5,632 nucleotides of DNA, taken from positions 1-5,632 of the forward strand of contig JADFUZ010000029.1 in the NCBI GenBank assembly GCA_015222295.1. Reading direction: 5' to 3'. Positions 1 through 5,024 of the stretch are shown here, piece by piece (the first letter of the stretch is position 1; each line of letters opens with the position of its first letter). Made by a program: the position numbers and the translations under genes. The DNA is from Chloroflexota bacterium (lineage in GTDB: Bacteria; Chloroflexota; Dehalococcoidia; GIF9; AB-539-J10). The notes below the pieces were generated by a model. The model had not been told where the DNA came from. It saw nothing but the letters and a program-made list of their open reading frames with translations, and made no database searches.

Positions 1-246
1 GGCAGCGGTATCGGGGCCTCTATCAACGAGATTCTGGAAGCCCTCTCAGTCGTCACAGGACAGGACCTGGACGTGCGCTATACAGAGGCGCGGCAGTTTG
101 ACGTGCCAGTCAATGTTCTGGACATCTCGCTGGCTGAGGAATGTCTGGGATGGTCACCGGCTACCGATCTGCTCGGTGGCCTGTCGCGCACCTGGACATG
201 GATCAAAGAGGTGTTCACAGACGGTTCAACGGAAGCAGCGAAGTGA
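1..246 (+). CDS. NAD-dependent sugar epimerase/dehydratase, C-terminal part (5' end outside window)
   Basis: Frame 1 is open from the first base to TGA at 244-246, giving the last 81 residues of a protein whose start lies upstream. The segment resembles the end of extended short-chain dehydrogenases of the UDP-glucose 4-epimerase / nucleotide-sugar dehydratase type. It opens with GSGIGASINEILEAL, the usual region after the substrate loop, followed by the paired strands DLDVRYTEAR and FDVPVNVLDIS, then the hallmark LGWSPATDLLGGLSRTWTWIKE-like end ('LGW.P.t.l..Gl..t..W'). Family members interconvert or dehydrate NDP-sugars in the cytoplasm, which fits a sugar-precursor role for this cluster. 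The Rossmann NAD motif and the YxxxK catalytic site are outside the window, so the exact reaction cannot be told. The next ORF starts 14 bases after the stop, and its Shine-Dalgarno site overlaps the stop, suggesting one operon. Confidence 0.85.
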   Translation, partial: GSGIGASINEILEALSVVTGQDLDVRYTEARQFDVPVNVLDISLAEECLGWSPATDLLGGLSRTWTWIKEVFTDGSTEAAK

Positions 247-252
247 GGAAGG
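244..252 (+). promoter_or_regulatory. Shine-Dalgarno site for the 40-residue ORF
   Basis: The purine run GAGGAAGGA follows directly on the T of the epimerase stop codon (TGAGGAAGGA) and lies 8 bases before ATG 261. It is the main evidence that translation starts at 261 and not at the in-frame ATG at 141, which would sit deep inside the epimerase gene. Confidence 0.6.
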
Positions 253-260
253 ACGCTATT

Positions 261-383
261 ATGTCCAAGATGCTTGAGAAGAGTGTTGGACGATTGACAA
301 TGTCGTTTGAGCGCAACACTAGCAGTCGGCCAATTGACAGAGAAGAAGAGATTCCCATACTTGATCTGAGAGGGTTGCCATGA
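261..383 (+). CDS. Small hypothetical protein, 40 residues
   Basis: I do not recognise this protein. It starts MSKMLEKSVGRLTMSFERN, continues through a charged stretch (RPIDREEEIP) and ends ILDLRGLP. It has no hydrophobic segment long enough for a membrane span, no cysteine pair and no signal peptide. Support for it being translated is contextual: a strong purine-rich ribosome site 8 bases upstream, a position filling the whole gap between two clear genes, and a TGA at 381-383 overlapping the ATG at 380 of the glycosyltransferase (ATGA coupling). It may be a leader that couples translation of the large membrane protein, a small accessory protein, or the degraded remnant of a longer gene. A second in-frame ATG at 270 is possible. 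Function unknown. Confidence 0.5.
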   Translation: MSKMLEKSVGRLTMSFERNTSSRPIDREEEIPILDLRGLP

Positions 384-2851
384 CAGGACAAGATGGACAA
401 TCATACTCCAACCAAGCAATAGCACCAAGGAGCCGTGCTTGGCCAACGAGCACTATCATAATAGCAATATGCCTGCTGGCCCTGGGAGTACGAGTGGTTT
501 ACTCGGCCTTCTTCACAATAACTGACGCACACGATCAATGGGACCACATTGCAGCGAACCTAGAAGCTGGTCAAGGTTACGTATCCTCTTGGCCAAAGAC
601 TTATATTGCTCCTTCTATTCTCAATCTTCCCGATTACGACTTCCCATTGTACCCGACCGCGTCGCACGTGCCAGTTCCAGTTATCTACTTCGCTCTGATG
701 TACCGCCTGTTCGGAGTCAGTGACCACTCCCTGGTTGTGGGACAGTGGATACTCGACGTGCTTACCTGCGCGTTGCTGTTTTTCATTGTGCTCGAGATTT
801 TCGATGATAGACGTGTCGCGGTGCTGACGTCCACGGCATGGGCCTTCTATGTTCCGGAATTATTGGTGTCTAACTCCCGTTACAGTGAGCCTATGACGGC
901 CATTCTACTGGCTTGTCTGGTGTACGTACTGCTGGTTGCACTCCGCATGCGCTCGATGTGGCGATTCGGACTGGCAGGAGCGATATGGGGCCTGGCCGTG
1001 CTCAGTCGCCCTAGCATTGTGGCATTACCTTTGTTTCTTTTCCCTGTCTTGGTTGTGCTCCTTCGTCGCCAACTCCGCCTTGTTATACTAGCATGCGTGG
1101 CCATTACAGTGGTGGGTGGCCTGATCATTTCGCCGTGGGTGTACCGAAATTTCAGAGTCTTTGATACTTTCATACCCACTAGTACGCTAGGTGGGCTTAA
1201 CCTCTTCCGAGACCATTACCTGATTGATCGAGATGACTATCTAAGTTTCCGAGGTACATATGTGGTTGCTGAAGCCGCCAAGGAGATGTTTGATCGGCGC
1301 TTCGGATCAGTTGCTGTTGTGGAGACGGCAGACAATACACAACCACTGATTGACCGTACCTATCGAGAGGAAGCGCTCGCCAAGATCCAGCAGTACCCGG
1401 GTCGCTATGTGATCCTGTCGCTGGTCCGTGTACTTCGACTGTGGTTTAACGTAGGCTACGGATCTCCTCCATCCTGGAGAAGCTACCTTATCTTGATTGG
1501 TCACTTCATCTTGTTGGGACTGAACGCTAAGGCGCTTGTATCCTATCGGGGAACTTGGGTGCCAAAGATGATGCCAGTGTTTGCGATGATCGTTCAGTTT
1601 ACATTGATCTACATGGCCATAGTGGGCGAATTCCGGTATTCCATACCCTATACTCCCTACTTGATGATGGTTGGCTCCTACACACTTGTTTGCATCTTCG
1701 AAGAGCATCGTTCCGCGATCATTGACGGGGCGTTGGCTCGCCTTATGACCAAGATCAGACAAGATATGGCTGAAGTTAACCAGCTTGGGATGACCACTAT
1801 TACCAGCAAAAGTGAACATCTCCCGCGAAAACACACCAAAGCGCAGAGCCTCGACTTTCCAGCCCTGTTCCTGGCCTGGTCACCGCCTAGCCATACGCGA
1901 CGCAGTGAGTTGATGGCCCGCAAGTTGGACATCCCCCTGCGGCGGATTCACGTGCTGAAAAAAAAGCGCTATTTGGCGCCACTGCGTTATGCCATTCAGG
2001 GTCCCTTGACCCTGATCACCCTGTTCCGTGAGCGACCGATGGTCGTGTTTGTCCAGAATCCACCCATCTTTGCGCCGCTGTTTGCCTGGATCTACTGTGC
2101 ACTCACCGGAGCCGGCCTGATTATTGACTCCCACACTGACGCGTTACGATGTCCTCCTCTGTGGCGATGGTCGTTGCCGCTTCATCGCTTTCTGTCGCGC
2201 CGGGCTCTGAACACGATCGTGACCAATGAGCACCTGAGCCAGGTCGTTGCAGGGTGGGGAGCGAAGAGTCAGATCATCATTGATGTGCCCAGTCAGTTGC
2301 CCGCAGGCAAGACTTACCCAGTAGAGCATCCGTTCAACGTGGCCATGGTGAGTTCATTTGCCCCGGATGAACCCTTAGACGAAGTGGTTCAGGCGGCCAA
2401 GAGCCTGCCCGACGTGGGCTTTTACGTCACCGGCGATCCAGCGTGGAGCAGTAAGCGACTGCCCGCCGCCCTGCCCCGAAATTTGCACCTGACCGGTCTT
2501 CTGCCCGACAACGAGTACTACGGCCTACTGCGCTCGGTGCACGCTGTAATGGCTCTGACCACAGAAAATCACACCATGCAGCGCGGCGCGTGCGAGGCAG
2601 TCTGGCTGGGCCAACCGATCATCACCTCTCATTGGCCACTGTTGCGCCAGGCTTTCCATAAAGGCACCATCCACGTGGACAATACCGTCGAGGGGATCAA
2701 AGCCGGCGTGTTGCGAATGCGTACTGGGCATCTACAACTGGCCAAGGAGATATCACTCCTGCAAGAAGAGCGACGCCAGCAGTGGGAAGAAATCGCAACG
2801 CGGCTAGAGGCAGTGATCCTGCAAGCATCGGGCGGCCAGCGATCCAAGTAA
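380..2851 (+). CDS. Fused bifunctional glycosyltransferase: GT39/PMT-like membrane domain plus GT4-like domain
   Basis: The 823-residue protein has two parts. Residues 1-441 look like a GT-C enzyme of the PMT/ArnT (GT39) type. A first span at about 25-45 leads to an outside loop with TDAHDQWDHIAANLEAGQGY (48-67), matching the family's 'DE..Y..lA.nL..G.G' site. Further spans lie at about 118-141, 146-165, 171-188, 195-228 and 232-252, then SPWVYRNFRVFD and PTSTLGGLNLF (251-275), a large loop to about 365, and three last spans (about 367-385, 396-415, 420-440). Residues 442-492 form a polar linker. Residues 493-815 look like a GT-B GT4-type enzyme: FLAWSPPSHTRRSE (497-510) at the N-terminal strand, VFVQNPP (556-562), IIDSHTD (581-587), and the donor-site signature TTENHTMQRGACEA...GQPIITS (727-750) with E729 and E739. 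The start at 380 has GAGAGGG (368-374) five bases upstream and overlaps the previous stop. GT39 enzymes use polyprenyl-phosphate sugars outside; GT4 enzymes use nucleotide sugars inside. Acceptors unknown. Confidence 0.85.
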   Translation: MTGQDGQSYSNQAIAPRSRAWPTSTIIIAICLLALGVRVVYSAFFTITDAHDQWDHIAANLEAGQGYVSSWPKTYIAPSILNLPDYDFPLYPTASHVPVPVIYFALMYRLFGVSDHSLVVGQWILDVLTCALLFFIVLEIFDDRRVAVLTSTAWAFYVPELLVSNSRYSEPMTAILLACLVYVLLVALRMRSMWRFGLAGAIWGLAVLSRPSIVALPLFLFPVLVVLLRRQLRLVILACVAITVVGGLIISPWVYRNFRVFDTFIPTSTLGGLNLFRDHYLIDRDDYLSFRGTYVVAEAAKEMFDRRFGSVAVVETADNTQPLIDRTYREEALAKIQQYPGRYVILSLVRVLRLWFNVGYGSPPSWRSYLILIGHFILLGLNAKALVSYRGTWVPKMMPVFAMIVQFTLIYMAIVGEFRYSIPYTPYLMMVGSYTLVCIFEEHRSAIIDGALARLMTKIRQDMAEVNQLGMTTITSKSEHLPRKHTKAQSLDFPALFLAWSPPSHTRRSELMARKLDIPLRRIHVLKKKRYLAPLRYAIQGPLTLITLFRERPMVVFVQNPPIFAPLFAWIYCALTGAGLIIDSHTDALRCPPLWRWSLPLHRFLSRRALNTIVTNEHLSQVVAGWGAKSQIIIDVPSQLPAGKTYPVEHPFNVAMVSSFAPDEPLDEVVQAAKSLPDVGFYVTGDPAWSSKRLPAALPRNLHLTGLLPDNEYYGLLRSVHAVMALTTENHTMQRGACEAVWLGQPIITSHWPLLRQAFHKGTIHVDNTVEGIKAGVLRMRTGHLQLAKEISLLQEERRQQWEEIATRLEAVILQASGGQRSK

Positions 2852-2933
2852 AGAATTATCGAGATGGACCACCTTGCCTACCTCATTCGAGCCAAAGGAC
2901 GCAGACAGCTATGAAGGCGGCGGTCACAGCCAG

Positions 2934-2946
2934 AAAGGAGCCTCCT
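2934..2946 (+). promoter_or_regulatory. Shine-Dalgarno site inside a short palindrome, upstream of the PssD/Alg14-like gene
   Basis: AAAGGAG (2934-2940) lies 12 bases before ATG 2953, slightly long but usable. The bases AGGAG-C-CTCCT (2936-2946) form a self-complementary element, so the ribosome site could pair with the adjacent CTCCT. A competing start is ATG 2911, preceded by AAAGGA at 2894-2899. Homology of the protein favours 2953. Confidence 0.4.
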
Positions 2947-2952
2947 GCTTCA

Positions 2953-3426
2953 ATGAAAACTCTGGTCGTATTGGGTGATGGGGGTCACTCAACTGAGATG
3001 CTCAGGCTTCTCGAACTACTTGGGCCAAATTATGAATACAGTTATATGATGTCTACAACTGATTCTATCTCCCAGGGGAGGATCACCTGGAAAGGACCTG
3101 TATACCGGGTGCCTGTGCCCTTTGGCAAGTATACTCCCGATCATAACCCGATTCGTGCGATAGGCCCCGCTCTGAGACAATTGGCCGTTTTGCTTCGAGT
3201 ACGCCCCAGGGCGATTTTGAGTACAGGTGCTAGCATCGCTGTGCCAATTTCAGTGTTTGGTAGACTGATGGGAGTAAGAGTGATTCACATCGAAACGGGT
3301 TCTCGCGTGTACACCATGTCTGCCACAGGCAAGCTGATGTATCGTATCGCCCATCTGTTCTTTGTCCAATGGGAGCCGTTACAAAAAGACTATCCCAAGG
3401 CTATCTATGCTGGGAGGTTGTTATGA
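2953..3426 (+). CDS. PssD/Alg14-like glycosyltransferase membrane-recruiting subunit
   Basis: The 157-residue protein matches the Alg14 / PssD / Cps14F type. It starts MKTLVVLGDGGHSTEMLRLL, the family's glycine-rich first strand (usual form 'GSSGGHLtEml'). It continues with ILSTGASIAVPIS (88-100), VIHIETGSRV (110-119) and ends with VQWEPLQKDYPKAIYAGRL (138-156), the typical 'VQWeel...yp.a.y.G.l' end. In known systems this subunit binds the acceptor lipid and membrane and recruits the Alg13/PssE partner, which holds the nucleotide-sugar site; together they add the second sugar to a lipid-linked glycan on the cytoplasmic face. The partner gene follows directly, with ATG 3423 overlapping the TGA at 3424-3426. 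ATG 2953 was chosen because the family core begins there; ATG 2911 would add 14 residues and the open frame back to 2782 overlaps the previous gene. The sugar transferred cannot be told. Confidence 0.88.
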   Translation: MKTLVVLGDGGHSTEMLRLLELLGPNYEYSYMMSTTDSISQGRITWKGPVYRVPVPFGKYTPDHNPIRAIGPALRQLAVLLRVRPRAILSTGASIAVPISVFGRLMGVRVIHIETGSRVYTMSATGKLMYRIAHLFFVQWEPLQKDYPKAIYAGRLL

Positions 3427-3872
3427 TTCTGGTGGCTGTAGGCACGACTGACTTTGATGCACTTATCCAGGCCATGGACAACTTGAGTCTGAGTTTATCT
3501 GAAGAAGTCATTATGCAAATTGGCATGAGCAAGTATGTACCGGAGCATTGTGAATACTTCCGGTTTGTCCCCTCTCTCGCTCCTTGCTACGAGCGCGCTT
3601 CACTGGTCGTTTCTCACGGTGGTCTGGGTATCGCTACAGAAGCGCTGGAACGCGGACTGCCGCTGGTCGCCGTAGAAGATCGCAACCAACCAGACCGGCA
3701 TCAACGTGAGATCCTCAGTGTGTGGGAGCGCGAAGAACACTTGATATGGTGTAAAGATCTCAAAGAACTACCACAGGCGATGGAACAGGCTATGACCCAA
3801 CTCAGACCTTACACGGCTCCAGAATGTTGGATTCACACCATTATAGCTGAATTTCTGGACAGTCTGGAGTAG
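3423..3872 (+). CDS. PssE/Alg13-like glycosyltransferase catalytic subunit
   Basis: The 149-residue protein corresponds to the C-terminal half of a GT28-type GT-B enzyme, as in Alg13, PssE and Cps14G. It begins MILVAVGTTDFDALIQAMD, the family's 'MIfVtVGT..fd.Li...D' opening. The donor-site region is ASLVVSHGGLGIATEALERG (59-78; H65-G66-G67), then PLVAVEDRNQPDRHQREIL (80-98), where 'DRHQ' corresponds to the usual 'd.HQ.e.a' helix start. Length fits the family (about 150-165). It should form a heterodimer with the upstream PssD/Alg14-like protein and bind the nucleotide sugar in the cytoplasm. The ATGA overlap suggests coupled translation and equal amounts of both subunits. The start at 3423 is preferred over ATG 3369, which would overlap the partner by 58 bases and lacks the family opening. 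Substrate unknown; known relatives transfer GlcNAc, galactose or glucuronic acid. Confidence 0.88.
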   Translation: MILVAVGTTDFDALIQAMDNLSLSLSEEVIMQIGMSKYVPEHCEYFRFVPSLAPCYERASLVVSHGGLGIATEALERGLPLVAVEDRNQPDRHQREILSVWEREEHLIWCKDLKELPQAMEQAMTQLRPYTAPECWIHTIIAEFLDSLE

Positions 3873-3875
3873 CAC

Positions 3876-3898
3876 CTGCCCGCGCATTGGCGCAGTTT
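3876..3898 (+). terminator. Possible weak terminator hairpin after the PssE-like gene
   Basis: CTGCCC (3876-3881) can pair with GG-(C bulge)-GCAG (3889-3895) around the loop GCGCATT, followed by only three Ts (3896-3898). It begins three bases after the TAG stop of the glycosyltransferase. The stem is short and the T-run poor, so this could as well be chance or a partial attenuator. Confidence 0.18.
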
Positions 3899-4058
3899 GC
3901 TGATATACAGCCGTTGGTGAAGTAGCAGGGCTTTTTCAAAACTAGGGGAAAAGTGGCGGTTTGCACCATATCTGGGGGGAGCCTTGGCTTAACTGCGGTT
4001 TTCGGGATCCAATCTCTTACTCTGAAAACGCCTTGGGTGCGACCTATTCAAACCTGAT

Positions 4059-4063
4059 AGGAG
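4059..4063 (+). promoter_or_regulatory. Shine-Dalgarno site deciding the GTG start of the first deacetylase
   Basis: AGGAG lies 7 bases before GTG 4071. There is no nearby in-frame ATG: the first one falls after the motif-1 aspartates, so the GTG start is needed to include the metal site. Confidence 0.65.
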
Positions 4064-4070
4064 TGGGACT

Positions 4071-5024
4071 GTGAAACATAGGCAGGTCCCTGTTCTGATA
4101 ACATGGGACGTTGATCCTGACCTTTGGGCAGCCTATGATCTCAGGCACCGGGCTCTTTCAATGGCCATGGATCTTTGCGAAGAGTTTGACATCCGGTCCA
4201 CGTTCTTCATCACCGCCAGGTGTGTCCAAGAGTACCCCGATGACCTGCAACGGATGAAAGCCCAGGGCCACGAAGTCGGCTGCCACGGCCTGACACACAC
4301 TGACGAGGAAGAGTATGATCGAATGCCAGAAGCAATGCAGCGGTCGTATATTGAGGAAGCGACCAGTAGACTGGGAGCTGTGACAGGCAGACCTGTTCGG
4401 GCCTTCCGCAGCCCTCGGGTCAAGATCTCCGCCATTACATTGCGAATACTGGCGGAACGCGGTTACCTGGTAGATAGCACCGTCTGTTCACAACGGCTTG
4501 ACCTCGTCAGTTCAAATCTCATTAATAAAGGCTGGCTCCTGGCGCCACGGCGGCCGTACCACCCACACCACACCAATCCCTTCAAACGGGGGGATCTACC
4601 CATTTGGGAGGTGCCGGTCTCGGCGTTGGCTATTCCCTTTATCTCCGGTTCGTTGAACGTCTTTGGTTTGCGCTTCATGAAAACCCTATTTAGATTGCTG
4701 TATGCCGAGTCCAGATATACGGGCAAGCCAATTGTCTACCTGGCACATCCTCTTGAATTCACTCGTTCAGGAAACCGGAGACTACACTTCACTCGCAAGG
4801 AATTCTCTCCTACCCACATCCGAACTCACGGATTTATTATACGAAAGGCCCTATACGGAATGAACGGGGCGACCTGGTTCAATGCTACACGAGAGTTGTT
4901 TGCCTATATGTCCTCCTTTCCTGGTATTGGGTTCACGACAAGCAGCGAGTATATCAATTATCTTGAGAACCGCGCTGGAACTAGCGATGATGCGTCTAAT
5001 CAAGCCCTTGATAGTAGCCTTTGA
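4071..5024 (+). CDS. Polysaccharide deacetylase (CE4 / NodB-fold)
   Basis: The 317-residue protein has the NodB-type deacetylase order of motifs. LITWDVDPD (9-17) is motif 1, with D13 and D15 as likely base and metal ligand, a variant of the common TFDD and close to the form in HpPgdA-type enzymes. STFFITARCV (43-52) is the next strand. HEVGCHGLTH (67-76) is motif 2, with zinc-ligand histidines H72 and H76. VRAFRSPR (109-116) is motif 3 with R113. GYLVDST (131-137) follows, and YLAHPLEF (223-230) gives the late histidine H226. There is no signal peptide, so it probably acts in the cytoplasm on a lipid-linked or soluble glycan intermediate, or is exported by other means. Family members hydrolyse N- or O-acetyl groups from sugars. 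It starts with GTG after an AGGAG site and overlaps the next deacetylase-like gene by 38 bases; its last residues (about 301-317) are a polar tail encoded in that overlap. Confidence 0.87.
   Translation: MKHRQVPVLITWDVDPDLWAAYDLRHRALSMAMDLCEEFDIRSTFFITARCVQEYPDDLQRMKAQGHEVGCHGLTHTDEEEYDRMPEAMQRSYIEEATSRLGAVTGRPVRAFRSPRVKISAITLRILAERGYLVDSTVCSQRLDLVSSNLINKGWLLAPRRPYHPHHTNPFKRGDLPIWEVPVSALAIPFISGSLNVFGLRFMKTLFRLLYAESRYTGKPIVYLAHPLEFTRSGNRRLHFTRKEFSPTHIRTHGFIIRKALYGMNGATWFNATRELFAYMSSFPGIGFTTSSEYINYLENRAGTSDDASNQALDSSL

Larger units (their letters stand above)
3873..4070 (+). other. 198-base non-coding gap between the PssE-like gene and the first deacetylase
   Basis: No open frame with a ribosome site is seen here. 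The gap holds a possible bulged hairpin just after the upstream stop (3876-3895), a short palindrome AGCC-TT-GGCT (3980-3989) without a T-run, a five-T run at 3932-3936, and the ribosome site of the next gene at its end. As the only sizeable gap in an otherwise tightly packed run of genes, it is the likeliest place for a new transcript to start, but I find no convincing -35/-10 pair. Confidence 0.5.

Noticed and set aside
141..260. Longer form of the small ORF starting at ATG 141
   Set aside because: This extension overlaps the epimerase C-terminus in another frame; the strong ribosome site sits just before ATG 261 instead.
78..446. 122-codon minus-strand open frame with a hydrophobic N-terminus
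   Set aside because: The signal-like start is the complement of 446 downward and the frame covers the end of the epimerase, the small ORF and the GT start. It has no good ribosome site and no family resemblance.
1307..1834. 175-codon open frame on the minus strand
   Set aside because: It lies wholly opposite the clearly coding glycosyltransferase, has no recognisable domain, and its composition (many H, Q, S) is that of a complement-strand shadow.
2782..2952. N-terminal extension of the PssD/Alg14-like protein from ATG 2782
   Set aside because: The extension overlaps the end of the fused glycosyltransferase, and the family core starts at MKTLVVLGDGGH. ATG 2911 remains a minor alternative.
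3980..3989. AGCC-TT-GGCT palindrome in the gap as a terminator
   Set aside because: The loop is too small for the full stem to form and no T-run follows.
3984..4013. Possible promoter TTGGCT (3984-3989) with an 18-base spacer to TCCAAT (4008-4013)
   Set aside because: Each box matches the sigma-70 consensus at only four of six positions and the first box lies in a palindrome; this is within chance expectation.
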